The notes: generated from the sequence alone by a model not told the origin. Positions 37,761-47,199 are shown, counted from the first letter of the stretch. The stretch: 64,000 nt of DNA from Arthrobacter sp. CJ23 (GCF_024741795.1 NZ_CP102950.1:1798001-1862000); one strand, 5' to 3'. Made by a program: numbers and translations.

Positions 37761-38496
37761 GCTCATCTTCTTCTCCGGGACCATGGACTGCGGCAAGTCG
37801 ACGCTGGCCCTGCAGATGGACCACAACCACCGTGCCCGCGGCCGGGGCGGCGTCCGCTTCAGCTGCAACGACCGCGCCGGTGAAGCCACCATCTCCAGCC
37901 GGCTCGGCCTGCAGACCGACGCCGTGGAGGTCACCGAAGCCACCGACTTCTGGGACGAGGTGGTCCGCCGCCGCACCACCGGCCTGCGCGTGGACTACCT
38001 GATCTGCGACGAAGCCCAGTTCTACTCACCCCTCCAGGTGGAGCAGCTGGCCCGCGTGGTGGACGAGATGGACGTGGACGTCTTCGCGTTCGGGATCACC
38101 GCGGACTTCAGGACGGCGCTCTTCCCCGGCTCCCAGCGGCTGATCGAGCTCGCAGACCGGGTCCAGGTCCTCCAGGTGGAGGCGCTGTGCTGGTGCGGAC
38201 GCCGGGCCACGCACAACGCCCGGACCGTGGACGGCATCATGGTAATGGAAGGCGCCCAGGTGGTGGTGGGGGACGTCGCCATGGATGAGGGCAGGGACAG
38301 CGCCGGCCACGAAACCGCGGGCACCAAGACCGTGGGATATGAAACACTGTGCCGGCGGCACTACATGCGCCGCGTGACCGCCCACGGAGCAGACCTCATG
38401 GCCAGCAAGGACCAGTTGCTGCCGTTCGACGTGGACGCCTGCCTCTGGCACGGGGCCGGGACACACGCCACCGGGACACACGAGCAGAAGGCTTAG
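37753..38496 (+). CDS. tdk: Thymidine kinase
   Basis: A 247-residue type II thymidine kinase. P-loop GTMDCGKST near residue 8, Walker B-like LICDEAQF, and structural zinc ligands in LCWCGRRATHNAR and LCRRHYM. Somewhat longer than the usual 190-220 residues because of an insert around VGDVAMDEGRDSAGHE. GTG 37753 overlaps the previous stop. It salvages deoxythymidine; the nearby dUTPase shows a second dTTP-pathway gene 2.6 kb away. Confidence 0.93.
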   Translation: MAELIFFSGTMDCGKSTLALQMDHNHRARGRGGVRFSCNDRAGEATISSRLGLQTDAVEVTEATDFWDEVVRRRTTGLRVDYLICDEAQFYSPLQVEQLARVVDEMDVDVFAFGITADFRTALFPGSQRLIELADRVQVLQVEALCWCGRRATHNARTVDGIMVMEGAQVVVGDVAMDEGRDSAGHETAGTKTVGYETLCRRHYMRRVTAHGADLMASKDQLLPFDVDACLWHGAGTHATGTHEQKA

Positions 38497-38535
38497 CAGC
38501 CGTTCGGCCGTAGCCTGGCCGTGGCAGCCGGGGCT

Positions 38536-39882
38536 TCAGTCCCCGCGTGCCCCGAAGACGATTTCATCCCAGCTGGGGATGCTGGACCGCTTGGGCCGGG
38601 AAGGCTGCCGCTCCGCCGGGGCAGCATCGCCCGGCTCCGCATCCGCCTTGGGGCGCAAGGCACCGCCCAGAAGCTCGTCCAAGCCCACACGCTGGACGCC
38701 GTCCGGCGTCGCAGGCGTTTCGGCGCCGGAGTCTTCCACCACGGCCCCGTCGGGATCGGCCGGGGCTTGCTGGGCTGATCCGCCGCCCATCCGGTCAAGC
38801 AGCCCGGTCGCGGGCCGCACGGGACCGGCGATGACCGTGATTTCGCGGGTATCGGTGCTGACGCCGTCGTGAAGCCGGAGGGCGTTGTCTTCCGGGGAAT
38901 CCTCAAGCCGCGGAGCCAGCGTCAACCGCGAAAGAATCGATGGGCGGCCGTCCTTGCGGCGTTCCGCCGCATCAGCCTCCGAGGCGGCCGGCGCGGCATC
39001 GGCGTCGTCTGCTTCCTCGACGTCGTCGACGGCACGGGGATGGGCCGCCGGGACACCGGTGCTCAGCAGCGCGGCGAGGGCGTCGTCGCCGTCCTCATCC
39101 ATGCCCAGGCGCTGTCCGCGGCGCGAACGCAGCATGTCCAGGAGGCTGTCGGATTCCTTGCTCCCCGTGGCCGCACGGGCCGCGGATTCGGCGTCGGTCT
39201 CAAAATCAAAGGGGCGGTCGGAGACCGCGGCCAGGCGGCGGGCCGGAACCAGGCCATCCAGCGGCTCGAGTTCACTGAGCTGCTGCGCCCAGCGGTTGGC
39301 GTTCTGCAACGATTTGCGCGAGGGGCTGAAGGTCCACATCGCGGGGGGCTCTTCTCCGATGCTGTCCGGTGCGCCCAGGACGGTTTCAAAGCGTGCGACG
39401 ACGGTCCAGGAACCATCCGCGCGGCGCCACGAGTCCCACTCGACCGTGGAGGAGTCGATGCCGTGGGCCGTCAGGCGGTGCGCCACCATTTCGCCCAGGG
39501 TGGCAGCGGCATCGCCGAACGTGTTGCGGTAGGCATCATGGCCGGGGGCGGGGGAAGCAACTTCGACCTTGCGCGCCTGCAGGGCAACGTATTCACGCTC
39601 GGCCAGCACAGGACCTTCGTAGCGCTGCACATTGGCCAGCGGCAGCCCGGACAGTTCGGCGACTTCCGCGGCCGTGGCCCCGGACCTGATCCGCGACTGG
39701 ATGTCCCGGGGGGACATGGCAATGGGGGTGATGGAGGCGCGGGCCGCCACCTGGGCGGGGGTCCGGCTCGCTGCGGCGCGCAGCGCCTCATCGATCGGGA
39801 GCTGGAACATTTCACCGCCGGTGCCGCTCAAGAGGAGATGACCGCCGTCGTCGTGGACGCCTACGAGCCGTAGATCCTGCAT
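38536..39882 (-). CDS. sepH: Septation protein SepH
   Basis: A 448-residue actinobacterial cell-division protein that in Streptomyces stimulates FtsZ assembly. The N-terminal DUF3071 domain (QDLRLVGVHDDGGHLLL onward) has a helix-turn-helix (AAEVAELSGLPLANVQRYE). The C-terminal half is disordered, Ala/Asp-rich, and ends RPKRSSIPSWDEIVFGARGD, a conserved tail. ATG 39882 is chosen for GGAGGG four bases upstream. Confidence 0.92.
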   Translation of the reverse strand: MQDLRLVGVHDDGGHLLLSGTGGEMFQLPIDEALRAAASRTPAQVAARASITPIAMSPRDIQSRIRSGATAAEVAELSGLPLANVQRYEGPVLAEREYVALQARKVEVASPAPGHDAYRNTFGDAAATLGEMVAHRLTAHGIDSSTVEWDSWRRADGSWTVVARFETVLGAPDSIGEEPPAMWTFSPSRKSLQNANRWAQQLSELEPLDGLVPARRLAAVSDRPFDFETDAESAARAATGSKESDSLLDMLRSRRGQRLGMDEDGDDALAALLSTGVPAAHPRAVDDVEEADDADAAPAASEADAAERRKDGRPSILSRLTLAPRLEDSPEDNALRLHDGVSTDTREITVIAGPVRPATGLLDRMGGGSAQQAPADPDGAVVEDSGAETPATPDGVQRVGLDELLGGALRPKADAEPGDAAPAERQPSRPKRSSIPSWDEIVFGARGD

Positions 39883-40180
39883 AACACCCTCCACCATGGC
39901 ATAACTGACATTCGAAACTCTGCCATCCGCCGGGACCATTTCCTACTAGGACAAAGGGCGTGCCGCGATATTCCGCGAAAAGCGGCCGGGGGACGCCCGG
40001 CCAAGGGCCGCAGACACGCCGTCCAAGGCTATGGACTTTCGGGTTTCAGGAGAGCACAATGTGGCCGATATCGGGCACAAATCCGGGGCTTCCGGCGTTA
40101 CACCGATACACCGGCAAGCGGACGGAAGCCCGGTCCCGCCGGCTTTCGATCCTGAGTGAAGCGGAGGACAAGGAAGCACC
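39883..40180. other. Divergent region sepH / DUF4193
   Basis: 298 bases. It contains a 7-bp GC hairpin (39984-39990 with 39996-40002) and a small AGGAGAGCACAATG element that could start a short reading frame, but no credible product is encoded. The DUF4193 ribosome site is AAGGAAG at its right end. Confidence 0.45.
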
Positions 40181-40480
40181 ATGGCCACGGACTACGATGC
40201 GCCTCGGAAAACCGAGGAAGACGCCAGCGAAGACTCCATCGAGGAACTCAAGACCCGTCAGGCCGGCAAGCAATCGTCCAGCGTCGACGTCGATGAAGCA
40301 GAGCTGGCGGACGGCTTTGAGCTGCCCGGCGCGGACCTGTCCGGCGAGGAGCTCCTGATACGGGTCCTGCCGCCCCAGGCCGACGAATTCACCTGCTTCA
40401 ATTGCTTCCTGGTCAAGCACCGCTCACAGATCGCCCGGGAAAAGGACGGTCACCTCTACTGCAAGGAATGTGAAAGCTAG
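40181..40480 (+). CDS. DUF4193 domain-containing protein
   Basis: A 99-residue acidic actinobacterial protein with a C-terminal zinc-ribbon-like part (FTCFNCFLVKH and LYCKECES, two C-x2-C pairs). The family is conserved and often next to sepH and dut. Function unknown. Its stop shares the palindrome CTAG with the stop of the convergent DUF3093 gene. Confidence 0.92.
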   Translation: MATDYDAPRKTEEDASEDSIEELKTRQAGKQSSSVDVDEAELADGFELPGADLSGEELLIRVLPPQADEFTCFNCFLVKHRSQIAREKDGHLYCKECES

Positions 40481-40980
40481 GACTTCGCGGGCGAAGTCAG
40501 GGCGGCGACGAGCTCTTCCGGCCGCCGCGAGGATGCAAGCCAGTAGGGGGTGCGGTCAGAGGGGTCGGTGATCTCGATCTTGACCACTGCGTCGATCCAG
40601 CCGCGGAAGCACATGAAGGCTAGCCCGTTGAGGCGGGGTCCCCGTTCGGCGGTGGCTTCTTCCTTGCGGAAGGCCTCGACGGATCCGACGAAGCGGCGCT
40701 CGATTGTGGCGCGGCCCACCCGCAGGGTGTCCGGGGTGACCGAGATGGTGGGCGTGGACACCACCAGCATGGTGGCCATGATCGCGAACAGGACCGCTGC
40801 CGCCGTGAGGCCCACCCCGAAGCTGATGGGCGAGAACATCAGGATGCCGGCCCCGGACAGGCCCATCACCACAACCCAGATCCAGGCCGAGGGCCAGAGT
40901 TTCTCGGTGTACAGCACCGTGGATGCGCTGGAGGGGTCGTTCCGGGCAGGGACGGGTGCGGCGGAGTCAGGCGTAGGCAT
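40477..40980 (-). CDS. DUF3093 domain-containing membrane protein
   Basis: A 167-residue protein with two transmembrane helices near residues 30-75 (WIWVVVMGLSGAGILMF and GLTAAAVLFAIMATMLVV), then a soluble PH-like beta domain (TPDTLRVGRATIERRFVG, YWLASSRRPEELVAAL). Function unknown. A leaderless-type -10 precedes the ATG, and the gene is divergent from dut. Confidence 0.9.
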   Translation of the reverse strand: MPTPDSAAPVPARNDPSSASTVLYTEKLWPSAWIWVVVMGLSGAGILMFSPISFGVGLTAAAVLFAIMATMLVVSTPTISVTPDTLRVGRATIERRFVGSVEAFRKEEATAERGPRLNGLAFMCFRGWIDAVVKIEITDPSDRTPYWLASSRRPEELVAALTSPAKS

Positions 40981-40986
40981 GGTCCC

Positions 40987-40992
40987 AGCTTA
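40987..40992 (-). promoter_or_regulatory. Leaderless-type -10 (TAAGCT) of DUF3093 gene
   Basis: On the minus strand TAAGCT is followed by six bases and ATG at 40980. Confidence 0.45.
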
Positions 40993-41059
40993 TCGGGACG
41001 GGCCATGGCCCCGCGCCCGCCGCCTGCGCCGCCCCTTCGCGGGCCCGCGCGCGGCCACG

Positions 41060-41065
41060 TAGAAT
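41060..41065 (+). promoter_or_regulatory. -10-like TAGAAT before dut
   Basis: TAGAAT lies eight bases before GTG 41074 and only two before ATG 41068. This favours GTG as the first codon of a near-leaderless message. Confidence 0.4.
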
Positions 41066-41073
41066 GAATGACT

Positions 41074-41589
41074 GTGAGCAACGAGACCGCAGTGATGAAC
41101 ACCGACGCCGAAACCAGCGCAGCCTACGGCGCGCCCACCCTTGACGTGCAGCTGAAAATGCTCGACGCCGGGCTGGAAGCGCCGTCGTACGCGCACCCCG
41201 GCGACGCGGGGGCCGACCTCCGCACCCGCGAGGATGTGGTGCTGGCTCCGGGAGAGCGCAAGCTCGTCCCCACCGGCGTTTCCATCGCACTGCCCGACGG
41301 CTTTGTGGCACTCATCCACCCGCGTTCGGGCCTTGCCACCAAGCACGGACTCACAGTTGTCAACGCCCCCGGAACGGTCGATGCCGGCTACCGGGGCGAA
41401 ATCGCCGTCACGCTGCTGAACACGGACCAGAACCAGGCGATCGAACTCAAGCGCGGCGATAGAATTGCCCAGATGGTGATCCAGCGCGTCGAGTACGCGC
41501 GTTTCGTCGCCGTCGACGAGCTGTCCGACTCCGTCCGGGGAACCGGCGGATTCGGCTCCACCGGGGGATTCGCCACGCCCGTGGCGTAG
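41074..41589 (+). CDS. dut: dUTP diphosphatase
   Basis: A 171-residue trimeric dUTPase that converts dUTP to dUMP. The five family motifs are present, including [45 protein letters not shown] and the C-terminal [11 protein letters not shown] arm. ATG 41068 is a possible alternative start. Confidence 0.95.
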   Translation: MSNETAVMNTDAETSAAYGAPTLDVQLKMLDAGLEAPSYAHPGDAGADLRTREDVVLAPGERKLVPTGVSIALPDGFVALIHPRSGLATKHGLTVVNAPGTVDAGYRGEIAVTLLNTDQNQAIELKRGDRIAQMVIQRVEYARFVAVDELSDSVRGTGGFGSTGGFATPVA

Positions 41590-41701
41590 CAACGCGGGAG
41601 GACCTCAGGCGGCAGGCAGCCGCCGGGGCCCCGCAGTATTCCCGTTGTCCGCCCTGCGTGCGGTTTACTGGGGGACAGACCACTACTAAGGAGACAATCC
41701 G

Positions 41702-42466
41702 ATGCTTTTTGGGCGCGGCAAGAAGTCCAAGGCCGAACGGCCGGAATCCGCTGCTGCTGACGCCGCAGAAGCGGACATTGCGGTAGCAGACACGCCCGGA
41801 TCCGCTGATGGGGCTGCCAGCGTAGGCGCGGCCAAGGGCGACTTCCGGATCGTCAAGGGGCCGCTGGACATCACGGAGATTGACAGCCAGGACGGCTACG
41901 TCGATCTCGGAGCACTGTTGATCGCGCCGGCCGAGGGCCTGCAGTTGCGCCTCGAGATCGAGGAGGCCACCCAGCGGGTTGTCGCCGTCACCCTGGACCT
42001 GGGGGCCTCGAGCCTGCAGCTCCAGGCCTTCGCAGCCCCCCGTTCAGAGGGCCTGTGGGAGGAGATCCGCGAACAGATCGGCCAGTCCGTGGCGAGCCAG
42101 GGCGGTGAGGTCGAGGAAGTCACCGGCACCTTCGGGCCGGAACTCGTGGCCAAGCTCCCGGCAGAAGCTGCCGACGGAAGCCGCGGCTACCGTGCCGCCC
42201 GCTTCATGGGCGTGGACGGTCCGCGCTGGTTCCTCCGCGGCGTGCTCGGCGGCGAGGCCGCCCTGGAACGCGACGCAGCGGCCGGGCTCGAAGAGCTCTT
42301 CCGCCGTGTGGTGGTGGTCCGCGGCGACAACCCCATGCCGCCGCGCGAGCTTCTGCAGCTTCGCCTGCCCAAGGATGCGGCAGCGCCGGCCCAGCACGGC
42401 GCAGCGCAGGACGGCCCCGCACTGGAACAACCCGAACGCGGGCCGGAGATCACCCAGATTGGCTGA
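41702..42466 (+). CDS. DUF3710 domain-containing protein
   Basis: A 254-residue actinobacterial protein of unknown function. An Ala-rich, probably disordered N-terminus (about 45 residues) is followed by the conserved core (GPLDITEID, VDLGALLI, RFMGVDGPRWFLRGVLGG). TAAGGAG precedes the ATG. First of a three-gene run with an OB-fold protein and a DUF3159 protein. Confidence 0.9.
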   Translation: MLFGRGKKSKAERPESAAADAAEADIAVADTPGSADGAASVGAAKGDFRIVKGPLDITEIDSQDGYVDLGALLIAPAEGLQLRLEIEEATQRVVAVTLDLGASSLQLQAFAAPRSEGLWEEIREQIGQSVASQGGEVEEVTGTFGPELVAKLPAEAADGSRGYRAARFMGVDGPRWFLRGVLGGEAALERDAAAGLEELFRRVVVVRGDNPMPPRELLQLRLPKDAAAPAQHGAAQDGPALEQPERGPEITQIG

Positions 42467-42482
42467 CCAGCCTCTTCCAAGC

Positions 42483-42830
42483 ATGCCCGAGGGACGAAAC
42501 AAGGCTCCCGGGCTGCGCATCAGCGGGCTCCCCGCCAGGGGCAGGGCCGGCTGCACGGGATTCGTCGAGTCCGTCACCTACCAGCCCGCCAGCGAGCAGC
42601 CCTTCTTCTCGGCCATCGTGGTGGACTCTCATGAGCACGGTACCGCCGGCGGCCGTCCAGGCGCTGCCTCCGCGGCCCGGCTGCTGGTCATCTGGCTGGG
42701 CCGCCGGCGCGTCCCCGGCATCGAGGCCGGAGTCGAAGTCCGACTCGACGGCATGGTGACCGCCCGGGACGGGCTGCCGGCCATGTTCAATCCCCGCTAC
42801 GAAATTCTTTCCCGCCAGGAGCACCTATGA
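42483..42830 (+). CDS. OB-fold nucleic-acid-binding domain protein
   Basis: A 115-residue small protein with beta-rich sequence (GCTGFVESVTYQP, FFSAIVVDS, RLLVIWLGRRRVPGIEAGVEVRLDG, NPRYEIL) typical of stand-alone OB folds in this gene neighbourhood. ATG 42483 chosen; an in-frame TTG at 42459 overlapping the previous stop is an alternative. Its stop overlaps the next ATG (ATGA). Confidence 0.82.
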   Translation: MPEGRNKAPGLRISGLPARGRAGCTGFVESVTYQPASEQPFFSAIVVDSHEHGTAGGRPGAASAARLLVIWLGRRRVPGIEAGVEVRLDGMVTARDGLPAMFNPRYEILSRQEHL

Positions 42831-43636
42831 CCGTCGCCAACGGATCCGATCCGCACGAAACGCCGACGCCGGAGGCGGCCACGCCTGAGGGCGCCGGCGC
42901 CGCAGGCGGAGACACCGCCGGCACCCAGGGCGCTGGCCAGTACGGTACTGGTACTGGCCCACAGGGTCCCACGGTCGCGGAACTCGCCGCAGGATACGCC
43001 GAAAAGGCGGGCGTCCACCGCAACAGCGCAGGCCATGTGGACATGCTGAAGACGGCCGGGGGCATCCAGGGGATCGCGGAGAGCATCCTGCCTGGTCTGG
43101 TCTTCCTCATTGCCTTCACCATCACACGGGACCTGACTCCTGCACTGGTCGCCGCCCTGGCAGCGGCTGCCGTCTTCACCGTGGCGCGGCTGGTGCAGCG
43201 GCGCCCCCTGACGCAGGCACTCGCCGGGATCGTCGGCGTCGGGATCTCCGCCTGGCTCGCCAATACCACCGGAAAGGCCGAGGACTTCTATGTCCTGGGC
43301 TTCTTCACCAACGTCGCCTATATCGCCGGCATGGTGCTCTCGATCGTCCTGAAGTGGCCCGTCGCGGGACTCCTGTTCGGCTTTGTCCGCAACGAGGGAC
43401 TCGAGTGGCGCAAGGATCCCGAGAGGCTGCGCGTCTACCGGCTCGGAACCTGGGTGGTGGTTGCCGTGCTGGCACTGCGGCTCGTGGTCCAGGTCCCCCT
43501 GTACTTCATGGGTGAGCCCGGCCTGGCCGCGCTGGCAACGACGCGGCTGCTCATGGGCGCACCGCTGTATATCCTGGGCCTTTGGGTGGCCTGGCTGCTG
43601 ACCAAGCCCGCGGTCCAGGCCAAGACCGCGGACTAG
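42827..43636 (+). CDS. DUF3159 domain-containing membrane protein
   Basis: A 269-residue protein with about five membrane helices after a 75-residue Gly/Ala/Thr-rich N-terminus. The family core starts GIAESILPGLVFLIAFT and contains RRPLTQALAGIVGVGISAWLA. Function unknown. It is translationally coupled to the OB-fold gene. Confidence 0.9.
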   Translation: MTVANGSDPHETPTPEAATPEGAGAAGGDTAGTQGAGQYGTGTGPQGPTVAELAAGYAEKAGVHRNSAGHVDMLKTAGGIQGIAESILPGLVFLIAFTITRDLTPALVAALAAAAVFTVARLVQRRPLTQALAGIVGVGISAWLANTTGKAEDFYVLGFFTNVAYIAGMVLSIVLKWPVAGLLFGFVRNEGLEWRKDPERLRVYRLGTWVVVAVLALRLVVQVPLYFMGEPGLAALATTRLLMGAPLYILGLWVAWLLTKPAVQAKTAD

Positions 43637-43666
43637 CCGGGCCCGCGGATCAGCCGGGCCGGCGGA

Positions 43667-44404
43667 TCAGCCGTCGAAGCCGTCGTCCTCCGCAGCCTGG
43701 TCGGCGGTTTCCCCATCATTGCCGCGGGGGCCCTGGCCGGCCATTGACGCGGGGGACAGCAGGGCCCTGAGCCCGTCCTCGGCCGCGATGGTGGTCACAA
43801 AGAACAGTTCGTCGCCGCCGTCGAGCACGTCGTCCCGGCTGGGCGTGATCGGCGCGTGGTCGCGCAGGATGGCCACCAGCGTCGCGTCTTCGGGCCAGTC
43901 GATGGCCCCGACGGTGCTGCCGATGACGTGGGAATCGTGCGGCACGGTGAATTCCACGATCGACGCCACGCCTGTCTGGAGGGTCAGCAGGCGGACGATG
44001 TCGCCGATCTCCACGGCCTCCTCCACCAGGGCCGTCATCAGCTGCGGTGTGTTGACCGCAACGTCGACGCCCCAGGAATCGTTGAACATCCAGTCGTTCT
44101 TGGGGTTGTTCACGCGGCCCACGGTGCGGCCCACGCCGAATTCGGTCTTGGCGAGCAGGGACACCACCAGGTTGACCTTGTCGTCGCCGGTAGCAGACAC
44201 CACGACGTCGGCGTCCTCAAGTTTCGCGTCCTGCAAGGTGCTCAGTTCGCAGGCGTCGCCCACCAGCCAGCGCGCCCCGCGCAGGCCGCTGCGGCCGATG
44301 ACCTCGGGCTTGAGGTCGATCAGCAGGATCTGGTGGTTGTGGGCCAGAAGCTCCCGTGCAATGGACGAGCCGACGCTGCCTGCGCCAACGATGACAACTT
44401 TCAC
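43667..44404 (-). CDS. TrkA/RCK potassium uptake regulator (CeoC-like)
   Basis: A 245-residue cytoplasmic RCK protein with an N-terminal NAD-binding Rossmann fold (VVIVGAGSVGSSIARELL) and a C-terminal TrkA-C domain. GTG start overlapping the TAG stop of the upstream RCK gene by one base. It forms a pair with the 224-residue RCK protein and a K+ transporter close by. The acidic C-terminal tail is probably disordered. Confidence 0.9.
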   Translation of the reverse strand: MKVVIVGAGSVGSSIARELLAHNHQILLIDLKPEVIGRSGLRGARWLVGDACELSTLQDAKLEDADVVVSATGDDKVNLVVSLLAKTEFGVGRTVGRVNNPKNDWMFNDSWGVDVAVNTPQLMTALVEEAVEIGDIVRLLTLQTGVASIVEFTVPHDSHVIGSTVGAIDWPEDATLVAILRDHAPITPSRDDVLDGGDELFFVTTIAAEDGLRALLSPASMAGQGPRGNDGETADQAAEDDGFDG

Positions 44405-45078
44405 TAAGACTCCTTGGCAGGTGCTTTGGCGAGGATGCGTGCGATCTCGGAGGTCCGGTCAAGGGCCACCATGGCATGGACCGTGTCGCCCTCCTGATAG
44501 GCCATCCCCGGCTCCGGGAGGGTGCCCTCGCCGAAGCGGGTGAGGAAGGCGATGCGGATGCCGGCGGCGGCTTCGATGGCGGAGAGGGAATGCCCGATCC
44601 AGCCTTCGTTGACGTCCACTTCGGCCAGGACCAGCCGGCCCGAGGGCTCGCGGTAGTCGCCGGCCAGGTGCTGCTCCGGAAGGATCCGGCGGAGGACCTG
44701 GTCGGCGCTCCAACGCACGGCGGCCACGGTGGGGATGCCCAGCCGCTGGTAGATCTCGGCCCGGCCGGGGTCGTAGATGCGGGCCACCACGTGCGCAACG
44801 TGGAAGGTTTCGCGTGCCACACGGGTGGCAAGAATATTGGAATTGTCGCCGCTGGAAACGGCGGCGAAGGCGTAGGCCTCTTCGACGCCGGCCTGCTTGA
44901 GCGTGTCGCGGTCGAATCCGACGCCGGTCACCTTGCGCCCGGTGAAGCTGTTCCGCAGGCGGCGGAAGGCCCGCTCATCCTGGTCGATGATGGCCACCGA
45001 ATGCCCGGCGTCCTCCAGGGTGTGCGCCAAAGTCGCGCCGACCCTGCCGCAACCCATGATCACGAAGTGAGCCACCAT
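44404..45078 (-). CDS. TrkA/RCK potassium uptake regulator (CeoB-like)
   Basis: A 224-residue RCK protein with a Rossmann NAD-binding fold (FVIMGCGRVGATLAHTLEDAG) and a TrkA-C domain. It probably gates a K+ transporter together with CeoC. ATG 45078 has AAGGAG only two bases away, while GTG 45075 has the same site at five bases, so GTG may be the true start. Confidence 0.9.
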   Translation of the reverse strand: MVAHFVIMGCGRVGATLAHTLEDAGHSVAIIDQDERAFRRLRNSFTGRKVTGVGFDRDTLKQAGVEEAYAFAAVSSGDNSNILATRVARETFHVAHVVARIYDPGRAEIYQRLGIPTVAAVRWSADQVLRRILPEQHLAGDYREPSGRLVLAEVDVNEGWIGHSLSAIEAAAGIRIAFLTRFGEGTLPEPGMAYQEGDTVHAMVALDRTSEIARILAKAPAKES

Positions 45079-45210
45079 GTCTCCTTAAACTCTCTGTCCA
45101 TGCCGCCTGCTAGAGACTTTACCGGTGGCGGGCGGCAGAAACGGCACCCTGCCGAACGGCAGCTCCCGGAAGACGCCGGCGGCCGTCATGACATCGCCCG
45201 GGATTCAGAG

Positions 45211-45222
45211 TAGCTTTGCGGG
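45211..45222 (+). promoter_or_regulatory. Leaderless-type -10 (TAGCTT) of KimA-like gene
   Basis: TAGCTT (45211-45216), six bases, GTG 45223. There is no room for a leader, so no c-di-AMP riboswitch precedes this gene. Confidence 0.5.
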
Positions 45223-47199
45223 GTGTTGACAATTCTGAATGCCGTGAAGCGGATCTTGGTGGGCCGGCCGTTCCGTAACGACCGACTGGCCCACACACTC
45301 CTGCCCAAGCGCATCGCCTTGCCGATTTTCGCGTCGGACGCCCTGTCCTCCGTGGCCTACGCCCCTGATGAAATCCTCCTGACGCTGGCCCTGGCCGGCA
45401 TCAGTGCGGTGGCGTTCTCGCCGCTGGTGGGCCTTGCCGTCATGGTGGTGTTGCTCACGGTGGTGGCGTCCTACCGGCAGAACGTGCACGCGTATCCTTC
45501 CGGCGGCGGCGACTACGAGATCGCCAACGTGAACCTGGGCAAGTACGCGGGGCTGACCGTGGCTTCCGCGCTTTTGGTGGACTACGTCCTCACCGTTGCG
45601 GTATCCATGTCCTCAGCCGCGACGTACCTGACCACGGCAGTGCCGGCACTGCACGGCCAGCAGGCGCTCATCGCCACCATCGGCGTCATCATCCTGGCCC
45701 TGGTCAACCTGCGCGGCATCAAGGAAGCGGGCTCCGTGTTCGCGGTCCCCACCTACATCTTCATGGCATCCATCCTGGGCATGACCCTTGTGGGCGTCAT
45801 CCAGGCCATCACCGGCCAACTGGGGGAGGCTCCCTCGGCGCAGTTCACCATCGTGCCCGAGGAAGGCTTTGACGAAGGCCTGGTTGGCCTTGCCGGCGCG
45901 TTCCTGCTGCTCCGGGCTTTCTCCTCCGGCGCCGCCGCGCTGACCGGCATCGAGGCCATCAGCAACGGCGTCCCCAACTTCAAGAAGCCCAAGAGCAAGA
46001 ACGCGGCCACAACGCTGCTCCTGCTCGGCGTCATCGCCTCGTCCATGCTGGCGGGCATCATCTATCTGGCGAACGCCACCAAGGTCCACATCGTGCTGGA
46101 TCCGGCGACGGAATTCCTGCTGAACGGCCTGCCGCTGCCAGAGGATTACATCCAGAGCCCGGCCATCAGCCAGATCGCCCAGACCATCTTCGGCCCGGGA
46201 TCCATCCCCTTCTACATCGTGGTCGCTGCCACGGGCACCATCCTGGTGTTCGCTTCCAACACGGCGTTCAACGGATTCCCCGTCCTCGGCTCCATCCTGG
46301 CCCAGGACGGCTACCTCCCGCGCCAGCTGCGCACCCGCGGTGACCGGCTGGCCTTCAGCAACGGCGTCCTTGCGCTGGCAGCCGGGGCCCTGGTACTGAT
46401 CCTTGCCTTCAACGCCGACGTGACCAAGCTGATCCAGCTCTACATTGTGGGTGTCTTCATCTCGTTCACCATCAGCCAGCTCGGCATGGTCCGGCACTGG
46501 GGCCGCGAACTGAAGCTCGCACGCGACAAGTCCACGCGCCGCAGGATGGTCAAGTCGCGCACCATCAACATGATCGGCTTCGGCATGACCGCCCTTGTGC
46601 TCCTGATCGTGCTCATCACCAAGTTCGAACAGGGAGCCTGGATCGCGCTGCTCGCCATGTTCGTGCTCTTCCTCATCATGTGGAGCATCCGCGCCCACTA
46701 CGACAACGTGGCCAAGGAACTGGCCGTGGACGAGGACGCGTCCCCGCGCGCCCTGCCCAGCCGCGTCCACGCAGTCATCCTGGTGTCGCACGTGCGCAAG
46801 CCCGTGCTGCGCGCCCTGGCCTATGCCCGGGCTTCCCGGCCGTCCAGGCTCGACGCCATCACGGTGGACATCAACACAGAGGAGACCGAGCACACCGTCC
46901 GGGACTGGGAAAAGCTGGACATCCCCGTGCCCCTGACCGTGCTCGCCAGCCCCTACCGCGAGACCGTCACCCCCATCATGGAGTACGTCAAGAACATGCG
47001 CCGGGACTCGCCCCGGGACCTGATCGTCGTCTACATCCCCGAATACGTGGTCGGCAAATGGTGGGAGCAGCTCGTCCACAACCAGACCGCACTCAGAATC
47101 AAGACAAGACTTCACTTCGAATCCGGAGTCATGGTGGCAAGCGTCCCGTGGCAGTTGAAGTCGTCCGAAGAAGCAAAGGCACTGCAGGATATCCAATGA
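45223..47199 (+). CDS. APC-superfamily permease, KimA-like K+ transporter
   Basis: A 658-residue permease with about 12 membrane helices and a C-terminal cytoplasmic domain. It closely follows the pattern of Bacillus subtilis KimA (YdaO): FASDALSSVAYAPDEILL, SYRQNVHAYPSGGGDYE, LRAFSSGAAALTGIEAISN, RLAFSNGVLALA. The C-terminal domain ends with LVHNQTALRIKTRLHF. KimA is a K+/H+ symporter regulated by c-di-AMP; I infer the same role, supported by the RCK pair next door. The stop overlaps the ATG of the methyltransferase gene. Confidence 0.82.
   Translation: MLTILNAVKRILVGRPFRNDRLAHTLLPKRIALPIFASDALSSVAYAPDEILLTLALAGISAVAFSPLVGLAVMVVLLTVVASYRQNVHAYPSGGGDYEIANVNLGKYAGLTVASALLVDYVLTVAVSMSSAATYLTTAVPALHGQQALIATIGVIILALVNLRGIKEAGSVFAVPTYIFMASILGMTLVGVIQAITGQLGEAPSAQFTIVPEEGFDEGLVGLAGAFLLLRAFSSGAAALTGIEAISNGVPNFKKPKSKNAATTLLLLGVIASSMLAGIIYLANATKVHIVLDPATEFLLNGLPLPEDYIQSPAISQIAQTIFGPGSIPFYIVVAATGTILVFASNTAFNGFPVLGSILAQDGYLPRQLRTRGDRLAFSNGVLALAAGALVLILAFNADVTKLIQLYIVGVFISFTISQLGMVRHWGRELKLARDKSTRRRMVKSRTINMIGFGMTALVLLIVLITKFEQGAWIALLAMFVLFLIMWSIRAHYDNVAKELAVDEDASPRALPSRVHAVILVSHVRKPVLRALAYARASRPSRLDAITVDINTEETEHTVRDWEKLDIPVPLTVLASPYRETVTPIMEYVKNMRRDSPRDLIVVYIPEYVVGKWWEQLVHNQTALRIKTRLHFESGVMVASVPWQLKSSEEAKALQDIQ

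Noticed and set aside
45079..45222. c-di-AMP riboswitch before the KimA-like gene
   Set aside because: Only 144 bases separate the divergent starts, the likely transcript start is at the GTG, and no riboswitch-like fold is evident.
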